From an uncultured Clostridia bacterium (GTDB lineage Bacteria > Bacillota > Clostridia > Christensenellales > UBA1242): a stretch of 64,000 nt of DNA. Shown here one piece after another: positions 32,101 through 39,330 of this stretch. The notes under the pieces are model-generated. The model searched no databases and was not told the origin of the DNA. It saw only the letters and a list, made by a program, of their open reading frames with translations. Location of the stretch: NCBI GenBank assembly GCA_944349375.1, contig CALVMV010000001.1, positions 62,001 through 126,000 on the forward strand, in the 5' to 3' direction. The stretch's first letter is position 1. Each line of letters opens with the position of its first letter. Made by a program: the position numbers and the translations under genes.

Positions 32101-34490
32101 GCTGTAGATAAAAATTTTGAGTTTGCGACAGGACTCCAATTTGAAAAGTTTGTGCTAGTTAAATCAAGAGTATAAGAAACAGGAAGAACTCCAGACATAA
32201 GCAAGTTGTTAATTAAAGATTGATTAGAAGGAACATCATAATAATCAAATTCTGTTAAAGGCAAATACTTTACATAAGCATAAGTTGTTGCTTGGCTTGC
32301 CTTTTCATCCCATTGAAAAGCAAAAGAAGTATTAGTTGTTCCAAAAATTGAATTATTATCTAAAGATTTTAAATCATCATAAAGAGAATATTGCCCATTA
32401 CTTGTTTCGCTTGCTCTTTTAGGTGTTAATAATTTAATTTCGCTTGTGTCTATTGTGAAAGTATAAGTGTTTTCTTTGGTCATTGTAGAACTGTATTTTA
32501 TAGTAAAAGTTCTGTTAGCGCTTAAACCTTCTTTATTAATAAGAACAACTTCTTTTCCATTGTGCTGACTGAGAGCTTCAGAACTAAAAGAGTCACTATA
32601 ATTAAAGGTAGTCGAATCGTATGCTGATAAAGATTGCAAATCTCTTGTTACAATAAGATTGTTGTTATTATAATCTTTCATTTCAACATTAATAGTTACA
32701 TCAGCATTGTATGGACTATCAGTTGATTCATTAATAATGTAAACGCTTTTATTTGTATATCTAGTTATAGCAAAAGATTCGCCATTTTCATCAACAACTG
32801 TTACGGCAGGCACTTCATTTGTAACTTTAAAGTAAAATACTTGATAATGATAATATGCGCTTTGTTGAATACCGCCTTCACCCATATAATCTTCAAAATT
32901 ATATTCGATAATGTAAACATACTCGCCAGGTTTATTTTGATTTTCGTTTGTAAAATCTTCAAGTTTTGTTAAAGCAAATTTCTTCGTTTCAGAATCTTGG
33001 CTAACAGTATAAATTTGGCTAACAGCATTAGAATCAGATGACAAAGAAACATTTGATATAAATTTTATAGGAACTTGATTTGTAGTAATAGGGGTATTAT
33101 TATTTACATAAGTCGTAACGGTGTTTTTTATATCAGAAATTGCTATAGGATTTGCAATGTGTTGTGCAACATTTATTTGAGACGTGATATCAGCCGATAA
33201 AGAGAAAGACAATTTATCATCACTTATTGTTTTAAGTTCTTTAGTTGTGAGTTGATTTGTTGAAGGATCAACAGGATCATTATAATTTGTGTATAATGCT
33301 TGATATCCATAAACGAAAAGTCTTTGAGATTTGTTATATTGCAAATTTGTTTGTGTGCTTGTTAAATCTTCAAATGGCAATTCAAAAATTTTAGATGTTT
33401 GAGTCTCTTCATCAACAATTCTATACAAGTATTCAAAAGATATTGTGTAAGAGCCTATTTCGTTAAATGTTATGTAAGCGTTTTTCAAGTCATCTGCATT
33501 TTCATTGTATCCAACATTAATATAATTTTTATCAACAGCATTACCATTTTCATCTTTGACAGTGAAAGTTTTGTTTCCATTATATTCTATTTTTTGATAG
33601 TGAGTGATTTGGTTGTAATCAGTGAAATTAACAGTTATTTGATAAACATAAGGATTATAAGAAAATTTTGGTAAATTTGATGTTGTATAATTGTAGTAGT
33701 AATATTTTGAATAAGCAACATTATTAGGAATAGTGATATCTTCTACATTTTGCATGGTGATATTTTGTAGTCCGGTTGTAGTATTAAAGTAAGTGCTAGA
33801 ATTGAAAACCATAAAAGTGTATTCAATTTGAACTGAATTAGATGAATCAGTGTCATATGTTTCACCACCATCGTAAGTATAATATCTAGTCATAGGGATA
33901 ACTAAAGTGTATAAACCTTCTTCAAGTGTTATTGTGTCAGTATCTGCCAATAAACTATTAAGAGTAAAAGATATCTTCAATTTTTCTGGTGTTTTAGTCA
34001 AACCTTCAACTGTGTAACCATTTTGGTTGGGATGAGCGAAATCACTTATTGGTTTTGATTGGAGAAGGTTAGTTGGCTTTTCATCTTGGGAGAGAGAAGC
34101 AAGTTCTGTGTTTGTAATGTCTTTGTATAAAGATAATGATGCTGTGAAATTAAACAAATAATATTCTTTTAAATTAGATTGATTTGGTATGTAAGCACAA
34201 TTTGATTTACTACCATCTGTGTTTGAAATAATGGTGCCCTTTGTTGCTATAGATAATGTAAAAGTTTGATTTGATGCGTTATCAAGCAAAATAATGCTCT
34301 TGTTTTCAGTTGCAACTAAATTTTTATTAAATTCTAAATATTGTGGTAAATTATTTGTAATTTGATTGTATTGAGTAAAAGCAGCAAAAGAATTATTCTG
34401 CTTTGTATTTGTTAAAAAAATACCGCAAACAAACATGCTTGCTAAAACAAAAATTAAACTGATTGAATTTATAAGTTTTTTAACTTTCAT
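26166..34490 (-). CDS. Giant cell-surface protein (2774 residues) with many Ig-like modules
   Basis: A signal peptide (KKLINSISLIFVLASMFVCGIF) opens the protein. About 2700 beta-rich, Ser/Thr/Asn/Tyr-rich residues follow, with recurring Ig-like endings such as GLYLIEVYDIAGN, GVYEIVEIDSAGN, KYTITDNFGNVS and YYSIKFSATTLSG. The C-terminus has one transmembrane helix (FSIIAIIIGAIVLVVIIIITI) and the basic tail KLRKRQKVK. There is no LPXTG sortase signal, so it is a type I membrane protein. Likely roles are adhesion or surface coating; no catalytic domain was seen. GAGGTG lies 5 bases before the ATG. The upstream region has curved DNA. Confidence 0.85.
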   Translation of the reverse strand: MKVKKLINSISLIFVLASMFVCGIFLTNTKQNNSFAAFTQYNQITNNLPQYLEFNKNLVATENKSIILLDNASNQTFTLSIATKGTIISNTDGSKSNCAYIPNQSNLKEYYLFNFTASLSLYKDITNTELASLSQDEKPTNLLQSKPISDFAHPNQNGYTVEGLTKTPEKLKISFTLNSLLADTDTITLEEGLYTLVIPMTRYYTYDGGETYDTDSSNSVQIEYTFMVFNSSTYFNTTTGLQNITMQNVEDITIPNNVAYSKYYYYNYTTSNLPKFSYNPYVYQITVNFTDYNQITHYQKIEYNGNKTFTVKDENGNAVDKNYINVGYNENADDLKNAYITFNEIGSYTISFEYLYRIVDEETQTSKIFELPFEDLTSTQTNLQYNKSQRLFVYGYQALYTNYNDPVDPSTNQLTTKELKTISDDKLSFSLSADITSQINVAQHIANPIAISDIKNTVTTYVNNNTPITTNQVPIKFISNVSLSSDSNAVSQIYTVSQDSETKKFALTKLEDFTNENQNKPGEYVYIIEYNFEDYMGEGGIQQSAYYHYQVFYFKVTNEVPAVTVVDENGESFAITRYTNKSVYIINESTDSPYNADVTINVEMKDYNNNNLIVTRDLQSLSAYDSTTFNYSDSFSSEALSQHNGKEVVLINKEGLSANRTFTIKYSSTMTKENTYTFTIDTSEIKLLTPKRASETSNGQYSLYDDLKSLDNNSIFGTTNTSFAFQWDEKASQATTYAYVKYLPLTEFDYYDVPSNQSLINNLLMSGVLPVSYTLDLTSTNFSNWSPVANSKFLSTADATSVKTNAGLYLIEVYDIAGNVSFGLYMLDNTQPTFIKETIASLTSFEIVQSSSIVAVSENIDVTIKWGDYKAILLRNDDSDNFEDITAYDYAYMVDSTTANNKIQSLFNSFVQDSNSYIQSLNPLSGDTIRNGKYLVIEIDDEFAVKVPSKDTFSLANGNSYKLELITDEDKANEATYQFLLRDGSNNNTVSTSYSNLTLDNLTNYPSSKLSVTISSDSSAVMIEQKVDTDYKTSKIAGFSLDGKIYKDSDGNTQKYKDDTFTEETDNAYKYAYFTPVSTSYPLRISYIPLAEDGSEIDTLIVKYYPYITKPESGYVAYYDVSSTPSNTITIYDSSKTGAIAGQTEYFELALGSSDLPTSGRYVITRTYKEGTIASNYDYYERIITIDVDPFDLISSLEPVSNTVSDGTETKTESWYESLVGGEIVLSMYSGSNQSSIQVSFPFDKDGPKNDSFNNEDGTSNSIINTISVSGNKLPMMLYIPKYKFTQTASYNEDNNIYNVKENNNLSYYGNSHIEENKNSNGQVINYTVYVEDIPVSTFPTQEEALSYLENTSITEYKTYAEISFKSVNASPTDPAVIYHTNGIEIGTNSGYLQFYDAQGSEVNAFYLPGTYTVTLWQAQNETGSTFKKFYKFAFEITSQEPEVDVVDNNSGLILSEIESNANTKTYYSNSSSLKFEWEIPVSEYLAQIDTNKISVVYTDSTGSNIVFNQKDDQHQTGNVYSIVETQGSSYFIINLAENLVTANGARLSVTMQYEGYNEAYYNPIILNIIFDTQAPDENLNSLINKFSNSTSNYLSISYIKENMRATYNYLGNSVYGDYYSYSYTPDSGMFKGFAYTVDSSYFDTLKNSVLNASIDRTKTQEVHYRYIGSSENYLDNYISATTKETFVSSAFTEIDKAFQQSDLDNAGVYEIVEIDSAGNMVTYLVNYINNYEEDSAFTFENNNLNEENKNISYSISNSQIKDKANIYSNTGLRATSLNYQNNPWAVYKIELNDGSIYWFMTSPNLQQDYVYRITKLTSNETSFNSSLLSQIFPSNLTSSSQKHSMTFGDSLNGKQIKVFVTIMDTNLIVTPIKNSESNTAVIEITVPTASQIASETLGHVYPTKIVIEQFNNEWQEIATAYQTEENYGTWDIDYNGLIQNNINFATNNTILRITISISANSKLKYTITDNFGNVSTIIQIANEASFNEIVGGDYVYTIAESGNATTYLADKTLTYSYNTKLYSANIEKWNGSDWIKTTQNIDYKQSLDSNGVLSATFTSSSKHYDLIYRIQLFDEENPTDVLKTVYIKLYNSLPEYNDNKNPSDQYYLQILDKNGEPLEQENYVLNNQTINFNGTQLTANALAFTTYSENTTLRFSNGQISNSNQDSIDHNSKLNYSVYISRDNGSTWELINDSYEGYAISGAGYYQILVKYDSNNYFTKSCKLFYLTILDSSTIYYHISVDGLPIEKSEVFYTNQNNKTFESTYIVAVNYNDKNARLRIDWNEDEELNLSHNDGQGYSVGDGVYVEEYSYNCTTSSGSFAIIYITPSSSFVSILNYEDSTGSSTQITGNSANIYASNAETSFEKLKINFKSYYGITENKIQVEVYKYTNGSYNKVETNIYKTNDEQSYIYLNLSGSYRLKFIDSCSPVNVHKFGNNEYLTITFLNEVPFTISYQIDSGEVDENGNPVLETYNGEKVQKAVYNQPITINLYNVSTYFQASGYPKITVLKNGEPLQISNPTASSYTFSDPGYYSIKFSATTLSGVQVRESEYNFTIINSQESRYAYSFANYKNYYVKQVIKDGIDITESLIAISNLDTVAINNKTYLSELLLSYGDEKTGSGRYTITISSNQENYASILKEDFTFDVWINSTTPPISVSIAEGESTSNPITVTINTQNFYNAIGDSYIVVGPNIYYINSETLPNYSEVQTFTLNAAGTWYIQVYTASGDLLYSYKVYKTEPLNAFSIIAIIIGAIVLVVIIIITIKLRKRQKVK

Positions 34491-34526
34491 AACAACACCT
34501 CAAATTCGACATATTTATACAATTTG

Positions 34527-34554
34527 ATTTTATCACAATGATTAAAAAATTCAA
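34527..34554 (-). promoter_or_regulatory. Likely promoter of the giant surface protein gene
   Basis: TTGAAT (34554-34549), 16-bp spacer, TAAAAT (34532-34527) with TGTGA before the -10 (extended -10 type). Confidence 0.55.
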
Positions 34555-34620
34555 AATAATTTATTAATTTTTATTTTTAATATATTATATTAAAATATAA
34601 ATTAAACTCATAAAAATTGT

Positions 34621-34634
34621 TTGCAAATTTGCAA
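34621..34634. promoter_or_regulatory. 14-bp perfect palindrome TTGCAAATTTGCAA
   Basis: Perfect palindrome about 70 bp upstream of the surface protein promoter and just outside the phased A-tract block; a candidate operator. No known binder. Confidence 0.4.
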
Positions 34635-34662
34635 TAAAAATACGAATAGAAAATAATTTATT

Positions 34663-34760
34663 AAAAATTATTAAAAAATCACAAAAAAATTCAAAAAAAA
34701 CTATAAAAAATTGAAAAATAATATAAAAAACTCAAAAATAAATAAAAAAAGTGTAAAAAA
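34663..34760. other. Ten helically phased A-tracts (predicted curved DNA)
   Basis: Runs of 5-8 A are centred at 34665, 34675.5, 34686, 34696.5, 34707.5, 34716, 34727.5, 34736, 34747 and 34757.5, a mean spacing of about 10.3 bp, one per helical turn. Such phasing makes DNA strongly bent. The block lies between the nucleoside hydrolase stop and the surface protein promoter. Confidence 0.75.
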
Positions 34761-34775
34761 CAATTACACTTTTTT
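34744..34775 (-). terminator. Terminator of the nucleoside hydrolase gene
   Basis: GTGTAA (34751-34756) pairs with TTACAC (34764-34769), loop AAAACAA, flanked by A7 and T6; overlaps the stop codon. Confidence 0.8.
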
Positions 34776-35723
34776 AAAATTATTTAATTTAAATTTATTA
34801 AATTTTTTCATATTTTTTAACATTATTTTTAAGAATTTTTTTCTTTTAATTGCAACAGCTATTTTTACATGCCCTTTATCGGTAAAATTTACAAAAGTTT
34901 TACCCGGTTCCATGTCGCAATCTACTGCTATTTCACAAGGTCTAAGATCAAAAAGTTCTGGGTGCTGAAGTAATAAATAAACGCAAGTATCATTAGTTGC
35001 AATTCTTTTATCTTCAAAACCTGGTTCCCAATATTTTGAATACATTTGGTAGAAAAAGTTGCCCATTTCATTTATGTTTTTTATTTTATAAACAAATTCT
35101 TCTGTTAAGTGAGCTTTTCTTCTTCCCATGTCAGAAGGAATCATATAAAGAGGTATTTTGCTGTCTAGCAAAATTTTAAAAGCTTCAGGATCGGAAGATA
35201 TATTAAATGAAATATGGTCTGGGAAACCAGGAACGCCATAAGGAGAACCACCTTCAAAATAGACACATGGTATTTTCGATACAATGTCGGGGTGCAACAA
35301 AATCAATTTTGCTATATTTGTGTGAGGACCTAAAACGATAGGAATAATGTCGCCTTCTCCTTCTTTTAAAATTTTATACATTGCTTCAATAGCATCATCT
35401 TTAATAAGTTTATGCGATGTTGATTTAGGTGGATTATATCCTCCTAAGCCTTCTTTTTGATGTATAAATTCAGCAGTAGGTGAATTTCTATATAAAGCTT
35501 TAGGCTCTCCTTTTGCAACGGGAACATCTTTCCCAAACAAATCTAAAAGATGCAAAGCATTTCTTGTTGCTTTTTCAATAGGGACATTACCTCTTAGTGT
35601 AGTGATTAATTTTGTATCTATATTATTATCGAACAACATAAAAGCTAAGCAAGCGGCATCATCAACACCTGGCTCAGTTATAATTATTACTTTTTTCTTT
35701 TTTGTTTTTTTACTATTCCACAT
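34764..35723 (-). CDS. Nucleoside hydrolase (IU-NH family)
   Basis: 319 residues. The N-terminal calcium-site motif, normally DTDxGxDDA, reads ITEPGVDDA, so the Asp10 ligand is Glu while Asp14 and Asp15 remain. IPIVLGPHTNIAKL carries the conserved Thr, and NDTCVYLLL near the C-terminus supplies the last Asp. It should cleave ribonucleosides to base and ribose in the cytoplasm; base preference is unknown. No ribosome site precedes the ATG: a TATAAT box ends only 10 bases upstream, so the leader is very short or absent. The Lys-rich ends (KKTKKKK and the tail) are unusual. Confidence 0.85.
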   Translation of the reverse strand: MWNSKKTKKKKVIIITEPGVDDAACLAFMLFDNNIDTKLITTLRGNVPIEKATRNALHLLDLFGKDVPVAKGEPKALYRNSPTAEFIHQKEGLGGYNPPKSTSHKLIKDDAIEAMYKILKEGEGDIIPIVLGPHTNIAKLILLHPDIVSKIPCVYFEGGSPYGVPGFPDHISFNISSDPEAFKILLDSKIPLYMIPSDMGRRKAHLTEEFVYKIKNINEMGNFFYQMYSKYWEPGFEDKRIATNDTCVYLLLQHPELFDLRPCEIAVDCDMEPGKTFVNFTDKGHVKIAVAIKRKKFLKIMLKNMKKFNKFKLNNFKKV

Positions 35724-35973
35724 ATCAGTTTTTATTATAATATAATTTACTTTTTTTGCAAAATAATTTATCTTTCTTTATGTATTTTCATCGAATATTT
35801 TTTTAATTTTAACTTAAATATTCATATGAATAAAAAAATGTTTTGTGAAAGATTATTAAAATTTTTTAGTAATCCATAATTTTGTATTTGATGATTTTGT
35901 TTTTGAATTAAAAAATGTCGTTTTTTGTTTGTTTTTATTTAAAATTTAATGTAAAATATCTATAGAGGTATTT
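35724..35973. other. Divergent intergenic region, AT-rich
   Basis: No gene seen. It contains the leftward TATAAT of the hydrolase gene and a 14-bp perfect palindrome TATTCATATGAATA (35819-35832). GAGG at about 35965 is the ribosome site of the rightward glycosyltransferase gene. Confidence 0.5.
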
Positions 35974-37197
35974 ATGAGTGACAAGATACAAAAGCTGGAA
36001 AAATTTTTAGAAGAAAAAAACAAAAAACCAAGAGTTTTAGTTACATATATAGAAAGTGGTATGGGGCATATTATGAGTGCAACTGCTATTGCTAATAAAT
36101 TGAAAGAAAAATATGGTAATGAACTTGAAATAATTGAAGAACACATTATGAAATGTGATAACAACAAAAAACAAATAAAATTTGAAAAATTTATGAGTGG
36201 TCAAGTTAAAATCACAAATAAAGTCAAAGGTTATGGTGCTTTCATGTTTTGGCTTTTGGAAAAACTAGGGCAACAAAGGTCTTTGGAATTAATTCATAAA
36301 ACTATTTTCAAAAAGGCAACTGATGGCACAATTGAAGCAATGAGAAAAAGAAATCCAGATGTCGTTATCTCAACACATCATTTTATTACATTATGTGCTA
36401 TAGAGCTAAAGAAAAGATATATGCCAAATTTAACAATTATCACATATGATCCAGACAATAATGTTCATTGTTGGTGGGACAATAGAAGCGAAATATTCAT
36501 CACTAATAATGAGATTGCGGTAAAAGAAGCAATAGAAAAGAGAAAATTTAAGCCTGAAGCATTGAAAAAAGTATTTTTTACTGCTAGGGACTCGGTTGTA
36601 AATGCAGAGGGGACAAAAGAAGATTTTAGAAAAAAATATGGAATACCTTTAGATAAATTTGCTGTTATTGTTGCTGATGGGGCTTATGCAAGTGCAAATG
36701 CAAAAAAATACACATTAGAGCTTATGAAAACCGATTTGCCTTTAACTATTGTTATGCTTGCAGGTAAAAATGAAAAAGTTTTAAATTATTTTAAGAAAAA
36801 AGCTAAAAAAACTAAATCAAATATAACTTTAATGCCGATGGGCTTTACTGATAAAGCACATGAACTGTATGGAGCTTGTGATGTATTTATAACTAAAGGA
36901 GGGCCAAATGCAATTTTAGATAGTTTATATATGGGGACACCTGTTTTAGCTAACTTCTATGCGCAAAACATGGAGAAAGCAACCATTAATTTGTTTGTTA
37001 ATATAATGGGGTGTGGAGTAGCTATTTATAATAAGAAAAAAGCAAGAAAACAGGTTGAGGAATGGATAAAAAATCCACAATTATTAGATGTATATAAAGA
37101 TAACATAAAAAAACAATTAGATAAAAACCAAAATGGATCTTCCCAAATAGCAGATATAATTATGGAAGAAATTGAGAAAAAAGAAAAAGCTGTTTAA
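35974..37197 (+). CDS. Diacylglycerol glycosyltransferase, MGDG-synthase/UgtP-like
   Basis: 407 residues. The N-terminal MGDG-synthase domain has the glycine motif YIESGMGHIMSATAIANKL; the C-terminal GT28-type donor domain has ITKGGPNAILDSLYMGTPVLANFYAQNMEKATINLF, the nucleotide-sugar site. Such enzymes add glucose or galactose to diacylglycerol at the inner membrane face to make glycolipids. GAGG lies 7 bases upstream. The convergent neighbour is a CrtO-like acyltransferase, consistent with an envelope glycolipid function. The sugar and acceptor are inferred from the family. Confidence 0.82.
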   Translation: MSDKIQKLEKFLEEKNKKPRVLVTYIESGMGHIMSATAIANKLKEKYGNELEIIEEHIMKCDNNKKQIKFEKFMSGQVKITNKVKGYGAFMFWLLEKLGQQRSLELIHKTIFKKATDGTIEAMRKRNPDVVISTHHFITLCAIELKKRYMPNLTIITYDPDNNVHCWWDNRSEIFITNNEIAVKEAIEKRKFKPEALKKVFFTARDSVVNAEGTKEDFRKKYGIPLDKFAVIVADGAYASANAKKYTLELMKTDLPLTIVMLAGKNEKVLNYFKKKAKKTKSNITLMPMGFTDKAHELYGACDVFITKGGPNAILDSLYMGTPVLANFYAQNMEKATINLFVNIMGCGVAIYNKKKARKQVEEWIKNPQLLDVYKDNIKKQLDKNQNGSSQIADIIMEEIEKKEKAV

Positions 37198-37198
37198 T

Positions 37199-37227
37199 AA
37201 AAAAGCAAGAAAATATCTTGCTTTTTT
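37199..37227. terminator. Bidirectional terminator
   Basis: GCAAGA (37205-37210), loop AAATA, TCTTGC (37216-37221), flanked by A6 and T6; serves the convergent glycosyltransferase and acyltransferase-like genes. Confidence 0.88.
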
Positions 37228-37864
37228 AATTTGTGGTTTTTTCTTGTAATTCTTCTTCATCATACAAGGTGTTATCATCATTATCTTTAACAATTTCAAT
37301 TTCTTGACGCAATTTTACTTTTTCATAAAGTTTTAATAATCTTGGTCGCATATATCTTTGGATTATACTTGGCATATAATGGCATATGAAGTTTACTAAA
37401 AAAACAGGAAATGTGATTACCCAAGTGAATTGTGAAGGAATTATAAAAAATATTGTAAAACCAAAAATTGCTGACAAGGTATGTATAGTTTCGGATTTGC
37501 AACTATCAACTAAAAATTCGTATAAATATTCAGCGTTTTTTGGATTTTGAAGCTTGTTTTTTTCAAATCCTCCAAGTTTACCAAGCTCTGGAACTTTGTC
37601 CTTCCATTTTTTTACACATAGAAAATTAAATAAAGTATTTTCAAATTTATAAGTTTTAAATATTTTTGAATATGGGTTAAATAATTTTTTAGGGCATCTA
37701 TGAACAATAAGCATAATAACAAAAGAAATTAATCCACATATTGCTACAGATAAAATGAAATATACAAAAAATAAGCCTATTGGCAAAGAATATTGTACGA
37801 AAAAAGGAATGTTAATAAACAAAATAAGAAGAACAGCAGTTGTAATCATTGTAAAATATAACAT
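37226..37864 (-). CDS. CrtO-like acyltransferase family membrane protein
   Basis: 212 residues. Two N-terminal helices (about 4-62) precede a cytosolic segment KKWKDKVPELGKLGGFEKNKL, then YLYEFLVDSCKSETIHTLS, a third hydrophobic stretch and the ending NFICHYMPSIIQRYMRPRLL. These signatures match the glycosyl-4,4'-diaponeurosporenoate acyltransferase (CrtO) family, whose wider members occur in bacteria without carotenoids. Its neighbour makes glycolipids, so transfer of an acyl group to a glycolipid is a reasonable guess. The acidic C-terminal tail is extra. Confidence 0.6.
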   Translation of the reverse strand: MLYFTMITTAVLLILFINIPFFVQYSLPIGLFFVYFILSVAICGLISFVIMLIVHRCPKKLFNPYSKIFKTYKFENTLFNFLCVKKWKDKVPELGKLGGFEKNKLQNPKNAEYLYEFLVDSCKSETIHTLSAIFGFTIFFIIPSQFTWVITFPVFLVNFICHYMPSIIQRYMRPRLLKLYEKVKLRQEIEIVKDNDDNTLYDEEELQEKTTN

Positions 37865-37985
37865 TCCAAACTCCTTTATTACATTTTACATTAAAATTAA
37901 ATTTTTGTAAAGTCATTTTTTTACTATATTTAAAACTGATAAAAACGATTTTAGTAAATCTCTTTATAATAAAACGAAATAGCTA

Positions 37986-38396
37986 TCAAATAACTTTTAT
38001 TTTAAAAATAACAACACCATATTTATCTTCGTTTTTCTTGGAATAAATTGTTCTATAAACTTTTATCATTTCTTCTTTTGTAGAATTTGCAAATCCTAAA
38101 TCTTTTTTGTCTAAGTTATTTGCCATTTCTTCAAAGTTTTTATAAAGATATTTATTTAAAATGATGGCATTTATTGTTTCAATTTTTTCAGGCTCTTTAT
38201 AAAAAGTTATTGTGTCGCCAACATTGAAATTTTGTCGTTTTTCATCATTCAATCTGCCTTCCAGCGTTTTTTCTTTATTTTTGATAAGATCAAAATATAT
38301 TGGATTTAAATTTAATGTATGAAAACGCATAAGTTTTTGTTCAGTAGAGTTATTTTTATCATTTTGTAATGATATTTTAGGCTTTACATTTTTCAT
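37986..38396 (-). CDS. ASCH-domain protein
   Basis: 136 residues from the ATG at 38396 (AAAAGGA upstream; a TTG 18 bases earlier overlaps that site). The conserved segment is MRFHTLNLNPIYFDLIKNKEKTLEGRLNDEKRQNFNVGD... with GRLND and VGDTITF typical of ASCH/PUA-like domains that bind RNA or modified nucleosides. The end (KYGVVIFKI) completes the barrel. Possible roles are RNA binding or nucleoside hydrolysis; none is proven. A 30-residue polar extension precedes the domain. Confidence 0.75.
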   Translation of the reverse strand: MKNVKPKISLQNDKNNSTEQKLMRFHTLNLNPIYFDLIKNKEKTLEGRLNDEKRQNFNVGDTITFYKEPEKIETINAIILNKYLYKNFEEMANNLDKKDLGFANSTKEEMIKVYRTIYSKKNEDKYGVVIFKIKVI

Positions 38397-38496
38397 ATTT
38401 TTCCTTTTAAGCAATTATTTTATCTTTTTTTTAAACATTTAAATTCTTAATATACAAAAATAGTGGTATAATAAAAAGTTTTTAGAGTAAATTTAT

Positions 38497-38588
38497 TGGC
38501 GGAGAGAGGGGGAGTCGAACCCCCGATACAAGTTTAGTTGTATAACGGATTTCGAATCCGTCTCATTCGGCCTCTCTGACATCTCTCC
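38497..38588 (-). tRNA. tRNA-Ser (anticodon CGA)
   Basis: On the minus strand the gene runs from GGAGAGA (acceptor, from 38588) to TCTCTCC, discriminator G and an encoded CCA (38497). The anticodon stem-loop is ACGGA-TTCGAAA-TCCGT, giving anticodon CGA for UCG codons. A long variable arm (ATACAA/TTGTAT) and T-loop GTTCGACTC confirm a class II serine tRNA. An extended -10 box (TGATATAAT) lies upstream. Confidence 0.95.
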
Positions 38589-38670
38589 AATAACAAAATT
38601 ATTATATCATATATAATTAAAATTGTTAATTTTTAGTTAAGTTTTTTTCAAATTTATATATTTTTTTGCT

Positions 38671-39306
38671 TTATTTTTGCTCTTTTGTTAAATTTTGTTC
38701 GTACTCTATGAATGCTTTTATAACTTTTTGACTGAGTTGTTTATGCCCAAGCAAAGTTAAATGCTCTCCATCTTCTCCTATATCTAAATCTAAACCAGAA
38801 ACAAAAATAAAACCGTTTTTATTTGCTATCTTTTCATAAAGATTGTTTAATTGAATACTTTTCTTATTAGCTCCTTTGTAATATTTTTGAGTTATTGCAG
38901 TATCCTCTTTTATTTGGGCAGGACTAATTATCATAAAATGTGCATTAGAAATACTTTTTATTTTATTTATCAAATTTTGAAAATTTTTTGCAATTTCTTC
39001 GGCTGGGTCATCATATTGACTTTTACAATCGTTTGTTCCTAATTGCAAAATAATTAAATCTATATTATTGTATTTTTCTAAATCTTTTTCAATTGTGATA
39101 AAAGCATTTCTGTTTTCTAACCATTTATTTTCATGTGCAATACACCTTCCACACAAGCCATTTATAAATAGCTTATTTTGTTGTGTTAAAGGATACCACC
39201 AACAATCTTGTTTATTGTATTGTTGTGCAATAGCAGTTTTTGAATACCCGTTAACATTAGGAATATAACCCCAAGTGTTAGAATCACCATAGCATAAAAT
39301 TTTCAT
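38671..39306 (-). CDS. SGNH/GDSL hydrolase
   Basis: 211 residues. Block I is ILCYGDSNTWGY with the nucleophile Ser9, block III is LQLGTNDCK, and block V is DGEHLTLLGH with the catalytic Asp and His. These are the SGNH esterase/lipase motifs. It has no signal peptide, so it acts in the cytoplasm on an unknown ester, perhaps a carbohydrate or acyl ester. GGAGAAA lies upstream. It is 24 bp from the following YwaF-like gene start region on the same strand and probably cotranscribed with it. Confidence 0.85.
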   Translation of the reverse strand: MKILCYGDSNTWGYIPNVNGYSKTAIAQQYNKQDCWWYPLTQQNKLFINGLCGRCIAHENKWLENRNAFITIEKDLEKYNNIDLIILQLGTNDCKSQYDDPAEEIAKNFQNLINKIKSISNAHFMIISPAQIKEDTAITQKYYKGANKKSIQLNNLYEKIANKNGFIFVSGLDLDIGEDGEHLTLLGHKQLSQKVIKAFIEYEQNLTKEQK

Positions 39307-39330
39307 AAGTTTCTCCGTTTTTTAATATTG

